A stretch of 27,737 nucleotides of DNA. Origin: an uncultured Trueperaceae bacterium (GTDB lineage: Bacteria; Deinococcota; Deinococci; Deinococcales; Trueperaceae). The stretch spans positions 1 through 27,737 of the forward strand of contig CALDPK010000041.1 of assembly GCA_937911855.1 (NCBI GenBank), read 5' to 3'. The notes below the pieces were generated by a model that saw only the letters and a list, made by a program, of their open reading frames with translations, did not search any database and had not been told where the DNA came from. This document shows positions 8,320 through 16,413 of the stretch, piece by piece. The position numbers and the translations under genes were made by a program. The number at the start of each line of letters is the position of its first letter. Within the stretch, counting starts at the first letter, position 1.

Positions 8320-8919
8320 ATGTCTGATCTGGCTGCCCTGCTCGACAAAGAGGCGAGCGCGGAAATCGCAGCCATTGGCTCTGAGGCGCAAACGCGCGCC
8401 TCAGAGCTCATTGCTGCTGCGCAGGCGGAAGCGGAAGCTGAAGCCAGAAGCCGGGATCGCGCCGACCAGGCCTTCATCGAGGCTGCAATGGTCCGTGCGA
8501 AAAGCGCGGCGCAGCTCGAAGCATCCTCCATCCGGCTCAATGCCCAGCATCAGGCCGTTCAGGCAGTCTTCGACGCTGCACGCGCCGAACTCGACAGCCT
8601 GGTGAAGGCGCCCGACTGGGCCGACAGGCTCGGCAGGCTGCTTTCGGAAGCGATCGCCGGCAGCGGAGTTGCCGCCTCTTCCGTCAAGAAAATAGTCGTG
8701 AACCCCGCCGACGTGGAAGCCGCTACGGCTGCCGCCGAGGCACAGGGACTGACCGGCGTAACAGTGGAAGCATCCGCGGCAATAAGCCACGGCGTGCGCA
8801 TCACGGCCGGTGACAGTAACGTCACGATCGAAAACACCCTCACCGAGCGACTTAACAGTGCACGCGGGGACCTCGCTGCCGAGGTTTCCAGGCTGCTGTC
8901 CGGATCTGCCGGAGCCTAG
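8320..8919 (+). CDS. atpE: V/A-type ATPase peripheral stalk subunit E
   Basis: A 199-residue stalk subunit. The N-terminal ~100 residues are a long Ala/Glu-rich helix that would pair with subunit G. The C-terminal ~95 residues form the mixed alpha/beta head that binds subunit B, with the family-like stretch AISHGVRITAGDSNVTIENT before the last helix. The start lies 2 nt after the c-subunit stop. I see no good Shine-Dalgarno, so it probably depends on re-initiation. Position between K and C is exactly the Thermus/Deinococcus order. Confidence 0.93.
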   Translation: MSDLAALLDKEASAEIAAIGSEAQTRASELIAAAQAEAEAEARSRDRADQAFIEAAMVRAKSAAQLEASSIRLNAQHQAVQAVFDAARAELDSLVKAPDWADRLGRLLSEAIAGSGVAASSVKKIVVNPADVEAATAAAEAQGLTGVTVEASAAISHGVRITAGDSNVTIENTLTERLNSARGDLAAEVSRLLSGSAGA

Positions 8920-8942
8920 TCCTCCGGACAGAAGGGACACAC

Positions 8943-9974
8943 GTGTCTGCTGATTTTGGTTACATCAATGCTCGCGTAAGGGGACTGAAGTCCAGGCTGC
9001 TGGGACCTGAATTCTACAATCAGGCACTGGCAGACGGCGGTGGCTTCGATTCCTTCATCGCGATGCTCTCCCAGACGGACTACATGACCGACCTGGAAGA
9101 GGCGCAGTCCCGTTCAGCCGGCCTCACTGCCGTCGATGAGGCGCTGGCCCGCAACTTCTGGCGCCTGACGCGTCAGATTCTCAAGATAACCGACGGCTGG
9201 CCGCACAGACTTGTGGCCATGCTGCTCATGAAGTACGACCTTGCCAACGTCAAGGCCATCGTAAGGGCCAAGCACGCCGGCCGCTCCGCCGAGGACGCAG
9301 CCAGCGCGCTGCTGCCCGCCGGCGATCTGAAACCTGCGGTGCTGGACTCCATGGCACAGGCAGCGGACGTCGCCGGCGTGGCACAGGTTCTGGGTGCCGC
9401 CGGGCACCCGCTGGCTGCTGACGTACGGGCCGCGGCTCGCAGGTATCAGGAAGACAACGACCTGTTCGAATTCGAACTGGCGGTCGACCGGGCCTACACC
9501 CGCGCGCTCGTAGGGATAGCTGACGAGCTGCCGCTTCCTGACAAGTTCCGGGACTGGGTACTTCTCCAGGTGGACGCCACCAACGTGCGCACTGCCCTCA
9601 AGCTGCGCGGCCGGCCACTGCCTGACGCTGACCTGTTCATCGATCCGGGACTGAAACTCCAGTTCAGGCGGGCTGCTTTCGACCAGCTCATCGCAGATGA
9701 GGGTGGCGAAGGCCTGGCCCAGCTGGCTGACGGGCCGTTCGCGAAAGTGGCTTCCGCCGGTTCGCTCGGCGCCGCCGACAGCGTGATCCGGGACGTACTT
9801 GACGAACGCATCGGCCGGATCGCCGTAGGCGACCCGCTCGGTCCGTTCGTCGTGCTCGACTACCTGCGTCGCAAGGAGCGGGAAGTAGCGCGACTGCGGC
9901 TTCTGGCCCGCGGCAAGTTCTATTCTGTGCCAAGGGCGCAGCTGGAAACGGAGCTTGGCAGTGGCATCGCATAA
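8943..9974 (+). CDS. atpC: V/A-type ATPase subunit C (central funnel, subunit d/AC39)
   Basis: Subunit C is the funnel-shaped socket joining the central rotor shaft (D and F) to the membrane c-ring. The 343-residue protein is all-helical and Arg/Asp/Leu-rich, with the family's N-terminal pattern FGYINARVRGLKSRLL and DLANVKAIVRAKHAG. The C-terminal part has DPLGPFVVLDYLRRKEREVARLRLLARGK-like family features around residues 296-325. The start is GTG 8943, with an AGAAGGGA element upstream. Its last 14 nt overlap the start of atpF. Confidence 0.94.
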   Translation: MSADFGYINARVRGLKSRLLGPEFYNQALADGGGFDSFIAMLSQTDYMTDLEEAQSRSAGLTAVDEALARNFWRLTRQILKITDGWPHRLVAMLLMKYDLANVKAIVRAKHAGRSAEDAASALLPAGDLKPAVLDSMAQAADVAGVAQVLGAAGHPLAADVRAAARRYQEDNDLFEFELAVDRAYTRALVGIADELPLPDKFRDWVLLQVDATNVRTALKLRGRPLPDADLFIDPGLKLQFRRAAFDQLIADEGGEGLAQLADGPFAKVASAGSLGAADSVIRDVLDERIGRIAVGDPLGPFVVLDYLRRKEREVARLRLLARGKFYSVPRAQLETELGSGIA

Positions 9975-10299
9975 GGTAGTTGTACTCACCGACGCAGAAA
10001 CGGCCACGGGCTACCGCCTGGCCGGAGTCGAAACGCGTGAAAGCACGCCGGCTGAAGCTCAGGCTGCACTTGAAGAACTCATCCTGTCCGACGGGTACGG
10101 TCTGGTCGTTGTGGACGAGGGGCTCATCCCCGATTCCGTGCGCGCATCAGAACGCCTCATGCGCGGCAGGCAGCTGCCGGTGATCCTGCCGGTAGGCAGC
10201 CTGTCCGGTGCTTTCGGCGGGGAAGACAGCGGCGACGCCGTGCAGTACATGAAGGAGCTGGTGCGCAGCGCCATCGGCTTCGACATCAAACTCGAGTGA
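9961..10299 (+). CDS. atpF: V/A-type ATPase central stalk subunit F
   Basis: The small Rossmann-like subunit at the tip of the central shaft, which together with D transmits rotation and can modulate activity. It has 112 residues opening MASHKVVVLTDAETATGYRLAG, closely matching the family pattern of a first strand followed by D-x-E-T-x-x-G-(F/Y)-x-L-A-G, and later GLVVVDEGL. I choose GTG 9961 because GGAG (9950-9953) sits 7 nt upstream. The TTG at 9955 would place that element on top of the start. It overlaps the end of atpC by 14 nt. Confidence 0.94.
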   Translation: MASHKVVVLTDAETATGYRLAGVETRESTPAEAQAALEELILSDGYGLVVVDEGLIPDSVRASERLMRGRQLPVILPVGSLSGAFGGEDSGDAVQYMKELVRSAIGFDIKLE

Positions 10300-10308
10300 T
10301 CAGTTCAG

Positions 10309-10330
10309 GCGGGCGCCAGCGGCTGCCCGC
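10309..10330 (+). other. Stem-loop between atpF and atpA
   Basis: GCGGGC-GCC pairs with GGC-(T)-GCCCGC around a 3-nt loop. A second weaker pair, GGACC (10340-10344) with GGTCC (10356-10360), lies just before the AGGAGG of atpA. This 77-nt gap is the widest inside the ATPase operon. The hairpins may tune mRNA processing or atpA expression. There is no U-tract, so it is not a clear terminator. Confidence 0.3.
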
Positions 10331-10376
10331 AGCAAGCATGGACCATGTGATATCCGGTCCGCAGGAGGAAGGCTAA

Positions 10377-12116
10377 ATGGCCATCGAAGGCAAGATCAAG
10401 AAGATTTCAGGGCCAGCCGTCATCGCCGAAGGCATGATGGGCGCCCGCATGTACGACATCGTCCGTGTCGGCAGGGAAAACCTGGTTGGCGAGATCATCC
10501 GTCTCGACGGCAATGACGCGTTCGTACAGGTGTACGAGGAGACCGGCGGCCTCACCGTCGGCGAGCCGGTCGTTTCAACCGGCCTGCCCCTGGCAGTCGA
10601 GCTCGGACCCGGCATGCTCAACGGCGTGTTCGACGGCATCCAGCGTCCGCTGGACAAGATCCAGGAAGCCAGCGGTACCTACATCGACCGCGGCATCGTG
10701 GTGGATTCGCTGTCGCGCGACGCCAAGTGGCAGTGGACCCCGCTGGTCAGCGTCGGCGACACCGTCGAACAGGGCCAGGTACTGGGTACCGTCCCCGAGT
10801 TCGCATTCACCCACAAGATCATGGTTCCCCCCGGCAAGCGTGGCGTAATCAAGTCCGTCGCACCGGCCGGCGAGTACACCGTCGACCAGGTCGTAGCGAC
10901 CCTGGAAGACGGCAGCGAGCTGCTGATGTACCACACCTGGCCCGTGAAGCAGGCCCGCCCCGTGGCCCGCAAACTGGACCCGGTCACTCCGTTCCTTACC
11001 GGCATGCGCATCCTGGATGTCCTGTTCCCCCTGACCATGGGTGGAACCGCGGCGATCCCGGGTCCGTTCGGTTCGGGCAAGACCGTCACCCAGCAGTCGG
11101 TAGCGAAGTACGGCAACGCCGACATCGTCATCTACGTGGGCTGCGGTGAGCGCGGTAACGAGATGACCGACGTGCTGGTCGAGTTCCCCGAACTCGAAGA
11201 CCCGCGCACCGGCAACCCGCTGATGCACCGCACGGTCCTTATCGCGAACACCTCGAACATGCCGGTGGCAGCGCGTGAAGCGTCGATCTACACGGGCATC
11301 ACCCTTGCAGAGTACTTCCGCGACCAGGGCTACGGCGTCTCCATCATGGCTGACTCCACCTCCCGCTGGGCAGAAGCACTGCGCGAGATCTCCTCACGCC
11401 TCGAGGAGATGCCCGCTGAAGAAGGCTACCCGCCTTACCTGGCATCCCGCCTGTCCGCGTTCTATGAACGTGGCGGCCGCGTAACCACCCTCAACAACGA
11501 AGAAGGCGCCGTGTCGATCATCGGTGCAGTCAGCCCCGCCGGCGGTGACTTCTCGGAACCCGTCACCCAGGCAACGCTGCGCATCACCGGCTGCTTCTGG
11601 GCCCTTGACGCGTCGCTCGCCCGCCGCCGTCACTTCCCCGCCATCAACTGGGGCCGCTCCTACTCGCTGTTCACGCCCGTCCTCGAAAGCTGGTACCGCG
11701 AGAACGTCGCCCAGGACTACCCTGAACTCGTCAACCGCGCCGTGGACCTGCTCCAGCGCGAAGGTGACCTTCAGGAAGTCGTGCAGCTCGTCGGTCCGGA
11801 TGCACTTCAGGACAACGAGCGCCTGGTGATCGAGATCGGCCGCATCATCCGCCAGGACTTCCTCCAGCAGAACGGCTTCGACCCCGTCGACGCTTCATGC
11901 TCCATGAGCAAGGCCTACGGCATGCTGCAGATGATCCTGCGCCTGAATGACGTCGCGATGGAAGCCCTCTCGTCAGGCGCCACGGTTGATGACGTGCTGG
12001 CCAATCCGGTCATCGAGCGTGTCAACCGGAGTCGTTACGTCCCTGAGGACGAGTTCGAGGCGTACAAGTCCGAGACCATCGCCCAGCTCGACCAGGGCCT
12101 GGCAGTTGCTGCCTGA
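10377..12116 (+). CDS. atpA: V/A-type ATPase catalytic subunit A
   Basis: The catalytic nucleotide-binding subunit (ATP synthesis/hydrolysis) of the A3B3 head. It has 579 residues, the normal length, with no intein. The P-loop GPFGSGKTVTQQ starts at residue 229 (Lys235, Thr236), followed by the GCGERGNEM motif with the catalytic Glu. The long 'bulge' domain between the N-terminal barrel and the nucleotide domain, which distinguishes A/V-type A subunits from F-type beta, is present (about residues 115-190). SxGxxxxxD-like ADSTSRWAEALREIS is intact. AGGAGGAAG lies 9-14 nt before the ATG. Confidence 0.98.
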   Translation: MAIEGKIKKISGPAVIAEGMMGARMYDIVRVGRENLVGEIIRLDGNDAFVQVYEETGGLTVGEPVVSTGLPLAVELGPGMLNGVFDGIQRPLDKIQEASGTYIDRGIVVDSLSRDAKWQWTPLVSVGDTVEQGQVLGTVPEFAFTHKIMVPPGKRGVIKSVAPAGEYTVDQVVATLEDGSELLMYHTWPVKQARPVARKLDPVTPFLTGMRILDVLFPLTMGGTAAIPGPFGSGKTVTQQSVAKYGNADIVIYVGCGERGNEMTDVLVEFPELEDPRTGNPLMHRTVLIANTSNMPVAAREASIYTGITLAEYFRDQGYGVSIMADSTSRWAEALREISSRLEEMPAEEGYPPYLASRLSAFYERGGRVTTLNNEEGAVSIIGAVSPAGGDFSEPVTQATLRITGCFWALDASLARRRHFPAINWGRSYSLFTPVLESWYRENVAQDYPELVNRAVDLLQREGDLQEVVQLVGPDALQDNERLVIEIGRIIRQDFLQQNGFDPVDASCSMSKAYGMLQMILRLNDVAMEALSSGATVDDVLANPVIERVNRSRYVPEDEFEAYKSETIAQLDQGLAVAA

Positions 12117-12137
12117 ACTGGCACCAGAAGGAGAATG

Positions 12138-13559
<1,422 letters not shown>

Positions 13560-13577
13560 TAGGAGGCTGACCTTAAG

Positions 13578-14231
13578 ATGGCAGAAGCAGTAGCCCCAAC
13601 CAGATCCAACCTGCTGCAGCGGCGCGACCAGCTCCGTCTGGCCCAGCGCGGTGCGGATCTGCTCAAGCGGAAGCGCGACGCACTGATCGGCGAGTTCTTC
13701 GCTCTGGTCAAGGAATCGCTTGCTGCCCGCCGGGCACTGGAAGCCGTGGGTCGCGACGCCTACTTCAGCCTGTTCCTGGCCAACGCCTGGGACGGACCCG
13801 AAGCCGTCAAGAGCCTGAGCCTGGCGCAGAGTCAGGGCCTTGAGGTCGAGATAACCGTCGACAACCTCTTCGGCGTGAAGGTTCCCAGGGTCCTGCCGCC
13901 CGAGTTCAGCCATGAGCTGCCGTTCTCGCCTGTCGAGGCCGGCACCCAGACGCTGGCGGCTGCCGAGCAGTTCCGCCGCCTGACCGAAGCACTGGTTCAG
14001 GTCGCTGCCACCGAGACGCGGCTGCGCCGCATCGGTGAAGAGATCAAGAAGACCAGCCGGCGCGTGAACGCCCTGGAACAGCTGGTGATTCCCGGCGTCC
14101 AGTGGGAGATCCGGGACATCCGCAGTGTGCTCGACCAGCGCGCACTGGAGGAGACCACCACACTCAAGAAGATCAAGGCCAAGCTGGTGCGCAACGAAGA
14201 GGAAGCCCAGGCAGCAAGGGCTGCAGCCTGA
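13578..14231 (+). CDS. atpD: V/A-type ATPase central shaft subunit D
   Basis: The rotor shaft, homologous in role to gamma of F-ATPase. Of its 217 residues, the two ends form a long antiparallel coiled coil. The N-terminal family motif is seen as APTRSNLLQRRDQLRLAQRG followed by LLKRKRDALIGEF. The C-terminal motif is RRVNALEQLVIPGV and then a long helix. AGGAGG (13561-13566) lies 11 nt upstream of the ATG. It is the last gene of the nine-gene operon; a large hairpin lies 25 nt after the stop. Confidence 0.96.
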   Translation: MAEAVAPTRSNLLQRRDQLRLAQRGADLLKRKRDALIGEFFALVKESLAARRALEAVGRDAYFSLFLANAWDGPEAVKSLSLAQSQGLEVEITVDNLFGVKVPRVLPPEFSHELPFSPVEAGTQTLAAAEQFRRLTEALVQVAATETRLRRIGEEIKKTSRRVNALEQLVIPGVQWEIRDIRSVLDQRALEETTTLKKIKAKLVRNEEEAQAARAAA

Positions 14232-14255
14232 CCGGTTACTGATTCAGCACGCCTT

Positions 14256-14303
14256 GCGGGCGCGGCGTTGCAGCATTCATCCTGAATGCGCAGCCGCGCC
14301 CGC
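14256..14303 (+). terminator. Large hairpin after the ATPase operon (putative terminator or attenuator)
   Basis: GCGGGCGCGGC (14256-14266) pairs perfectly with GCCGCGCCCGC (14293-14303). An inner GCATTCA/TGAATGC stem closes on a TCC loop, with a small asymmetric internal bulge between the stems. It lies between atpD and the CsgG-like gene. There is no T-run, only GCTATATT, so intrinsic termination is uncertain. It also occupies the place where a -35 element for the next gene would sit. Confidence 0.55.
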
Positions 14304-14305
14304 GC

Positions 14306-14311
14306 TATATT
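14306..14311 (+). promoter_or_regulatory. -10 element of a likely leaderless promoter for the CsgG-like gene
   Basis: TATATT ends 6 nt before the A of the ATG at 14318, with no Shine-Dalgarno in between. That places transcription start at or beside the start codon, as in Deinococcus leaderless mRNAs (TANNNT before ATG). Confidence 0.55.
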
Positions 14312-14317
14312 GCATTC

Positions 14318-15052
14318 ATGAGACTTGCTTCCATCTGTGCCGCCGCGCTGCTGTTACTCGCCGCGTGTGCACCCGCCGTGACCGTTGAAGACACCGGCGC
14401 TCACCTGAACGATTTCGGCCTGAGCCCGGTTCCGCGTGAACAGCGCTACGTGATAGCCGTACCCAGTTTCACGGTCGGTGCCGGCAGCGTACGCATCGGG
14501 TCAGTCGACCTGTCTTCCGAGGGTGACATGTTCTTCCGTGAACTCGGCTCCGGCGTCGCCGACATCTTCATCGCCGAAGCGTACGAGAGCCAGCAGTTCC
14601 GCATCACCGAGCGTGCCGAGATCGACCAGGTCCTGCTCGAGCAGGACCTGGCCCGGTCCGGCAGGGTTAACCCCGAAACCGCTGCTGCAGCCGGCCGCAT
14701 CGAAGGCGCCGAGATGCTGGTGCTCGGCAGCGTATCCGAGTTCGGCGTGCAGACGACCGGCGGTGGTGGCAGGGTGCTCGGCATTTTCGGCGGCACTGCC
14801 GAGACGGTAACCGCCCGGGTCGCAGTCGAGATACGGTTCGTCGACACGGTGACTGCCGAGATCATGGCGCTGGGCCGCGGGGTAAGTGAAGTGTCGCAGG
14901 GCAACGTTTCAGTCGACATCGCTAACGTTATGACCAACCTGCGGGTTGGCCGTACCGGCACGACCATCGTTGATTACGCCGTGCGGAACGCAATCCGGGC
15001 CGCGATCAGCGATGCCGCGATGGCCTTGCCCGACAAACCGGTACTCAGGTAA
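14318..15052 (+). CDS. CsgG/HfaB-family lipoprotein
   Basis: A 244-residue exported lipoprotein. The N-terminus MRLASICAAALLLLAAC is a lipoprotein signal with the lipobox ending at Cys17. The mature part resembles the CsgG family: YVIAVPSFTV (first strand), a conserved region around ITERAEIDQVLLEQDL, and GAEMLVLGSVSEFG. Family members include the curli secretion pore and many uncharacterised envelope lipoproteins. No csgA, csgB, csgE or csgF neighbours are present, so a curli role should not be assumed. A nearby TATATT suggests a leaderless transcript separate from the ATPase operon, and a hairpin with a short T-stretch follows the gene. Confidence 0.85.
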   Translation: MRLASICAAALLLLAACAPAVTVEDTGAHLNDFGLSPVPREQRYVIAVPSFTVGAGSVRIGSVDLSSEGDMFFRELGSGVADIFIAEAYESQQFRITERAEIDQVLLEQDLARSGRVNPETAAAAGRIEGAEMLVLGSVSEFGVQTTGGGGRVLGIFGGTAETVTARVAVEIRFVDTVTAEIMALGRGVSEVSQGNVSVDIANVMTNLRVGRTGTTIVDYAVRNAIRAAISDAAMALPDKPVLR

Positions 15053-15085
15053 TACACATACTTTCCATGCCCTTTCCGAAGGGTT

Positions 15086-15120
15086 CTGCGGGCGTCCGGA
15101 CACGGATTGCCCGCAGTTTC
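15086..15120 (+). terminator. Probable intrinsic terminator of the CsgG-like gene
   Basis: CTGCGGGC (15086-15093) pairs with GCCCGCAG (15109-15116). The stem continues inward with TCCG/CGGA around a GACA loop, with one bulged T. TTTC follows directly, then GTCAAT. The short T-stretch makes it a weak but plausible Rho-independent terminator. Confidence 0.55.
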
Positions 15121-15136
15121 GTCAATAGTGTCGTGC

Positions 15137-15166
15137 TTTACAACTTTGCAGAGGCAAGGATATAGT
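15137..15166 (+). promoter_or_regulatory. Promoter of the amino-acid ABC transporter operon
   Basis: TTTACA (15137-15142) and TATAGT (15161-15166) are 18 nt apart, matching sigma-70 consensus well. Transcription would start near 15173, leaving a leader of about 45 nt before the binding-protein gene. A purine-rich AAGAGGAAAGGG lies in that leader, somewhat far from the ATG. Confidence 0.65.
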
Positions 15167-15217
15167 GCAGGCGGCACAGCCGAAAATTAAAGAAGAGGAA
15201 AGGGTGGTCAATCACCG

Positions 15218-16237
15218 ATGAAAAGACTCGTAGCCATTTCTGTAGCTGCACTAACCATGGGAGGCGGCCTGGCATTTGCCCAGGGCGACCTGTTCGACGA
15301 AATCATGGCCCGCGGACACGTCGTCTGCGGTGTGAACAACCAGGTTCCCGGCTTCGGCAACGTGGAGGCCGACGGCAGCTTCACCGGTTTCGACGTGGAT
15401 TTCTGCCGCGCACTCGGTGCTGCGATGTTCGGTGACGCCGACGCCGTCGAGTACCGCCCCGTAACCGCCCAGGAGCGCCCCATCGCCCTGCAGACCGGCG
15501 AAATCGACGTACTCATCCGCAACACCACCTGGACCAGCAACCGTGACACGGTCTGGGGCGCCAACTTCACCCCCATCACCTTCTACGACGGACAGGGCTT
15601 CATCGTTCGCAGCGACGCCGGCATCAACGAACTGGCCGACCTCGAAGGCCGTTCCGTCTGCGTACAGTCCGGCACCACCACCGAACTGAACCTCGCTGAC
15701 ACCCTGGCTGCACTCAACGTGCAGTACACCCCGGTGATCTTCGAGACCGCCGACCAAGCCGTATCGGCCTACGAGTCAGGCGTGTGCGAGTCGTACACCA
15801 CTGACCGCTCGGGCCTCGTGAGCCGCCGCGCAACCCTTCAGGATCCGGACGCCCACGAGATCATGGACGTGACCATCTCCAAGGAACCGCTCGGACCGTC
15901 AGTCCTCCACGGTAACGACCGCTGGTACGACGTGGTCAAGTGGACCATCTTCGCCACCTTCAACGCTGAAGAGTTCGGCCTGACCATGGAGAATGTCGCT
16001 GAAGTGCGCGATTCCACCATCAACCCTGACATCCGCCGCTTCCTTGGCGTTGAAGGTCAGGCAGTGACCGAGCTCGGCCTTGCCGCAGACGCCATGTTCC
16101 AGGTCGTCAGCCAGGTAGGCAACTACGGCGAGATCTACGAGCGCAACCTCGGCACCGGCACTCCGTTCAACATCCCCCGTGGACTGAACAACCAGTACTA
16201 CAACGGCGGCCTCATCTACGGCATGCCCTTCCGCTGA
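15218..16237 (+). CDS. aapJ: Polar amino-acid ABC transporter substrate-binding protein (AapJ/BztA type)
   Basis: The periplasmic receptor that delivers L-amino acids (family substrates: glutamate, glutamine, aspartate, asparagine and others) to the AapQM permease. It has 339 residues with a signal peptide MKRLVAISVAALTMGGGLAFA, cleaved before QGD. It is not a lipoprotein, which fits a diderm cell with a periplasm. Solute-binding family 3 features are clear: GHVVCGVNN, FTGFDVDFCRALGAAMF, IDVLIRNTTWTSNRD and SVCVQSGTTTELN. The four cysteines match those conserved in AapJ-type proteins. It has its own promoter, and a strong stem-loop follows it, so more transcript is expected for this gene than for the permeases. 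Confidence 0.95.
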   Translation: MKRLVAISVAALTMGGGLAFAQGDLFDEIMARGHVVCGVNNQVPGFGNVEADGSFTGFDVDFCRALGAAMFGDADAVEYRPVTAQERPIALQTGEIDVLIRNTTWTSNRDTVWGANFTPITFYDGQGFIVRSDAGINELADLEGRSVCVQSGTTTELNLADTLAALNVQYTPVIFETADQAVSAYESGVCESYTTDRSGLVSRRATLQDPDAHEIMDVTISKEPLGPSVLHGNDRWYDVVKWTIFATFNAEEFGLTMENVAEVRDSTINPDIRRFLGVEGQAVTELGLAADAMFQVVSQVGNYGEIYERNLGTGTPFNIPRGLNNQYYNGGLIYGMPFR

Positions 16238-16257
16238 GCCTCGGGCTCTGAGTTGAC

Positions 16258-16286
16258 AGGGGGCTCCCATCTATCGGGAGCCCCCT
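16258..16286 (+). terminator. Strong stem-loop between the binding-protein and permease genes
   Basis: AGGGGGCTCCC (16258-16268) and GGGAGCCCCCT (16276-16286) form a perfect 11-bp stem around ATCTATC. No T-run follows. In ABC importer operons such hairpins often protect the binding-protein mRNA or terminate only part of the transcripts; that reading is inference. The rest of the 172-nt gap holds a short ORF described separately. Confidence 0.75.
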
Positions 16287-16365
16287 GCGGGTATACCAGC
16301 CAGACCTATCTTGCAACCGTTCATTACAGCAGTGGTACCGGCGTCGGCCGGAGAGAGGGATCGAC

Positions 16366-16413
16366 ATGGCCGAATCGACCGGCAGTACAGGTGAAGGAGT
16401 TCCCAGTCCATGA
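16366..16413 (+). CDS. Possible 15-codon upstream ORF coupled to the long permease gene
   Basis: The frame reads MAESTGSTGEGVPSP and stops in an ATGA that is also the permease start. A good Shine-Dalgarno-like AGAGAGGGA (16352-16360) lies 5 nt before its ATG. The permease has its own AAGGAG inside this ORF. This may be a translated leader that couples permease synthesis, or it may be chance. Confidence 0.3.
   Translation: MAESTGSTGEGVPSP

Noticed and set aside
10338..10376. 12-codon ORF ending next to the atpA ATG
   Set aside because: It contains the atpA ribosome-binding site in its 3' part and has no ribosome-binding site of its own. With such a short frame chance is the simplest view.
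10377..12116. Intein in the ATPase A subunit, a common site in archaeal-type A subunits
   Set aside because: The P-loop region is uninterrupted and the length (579 residues) is normal.
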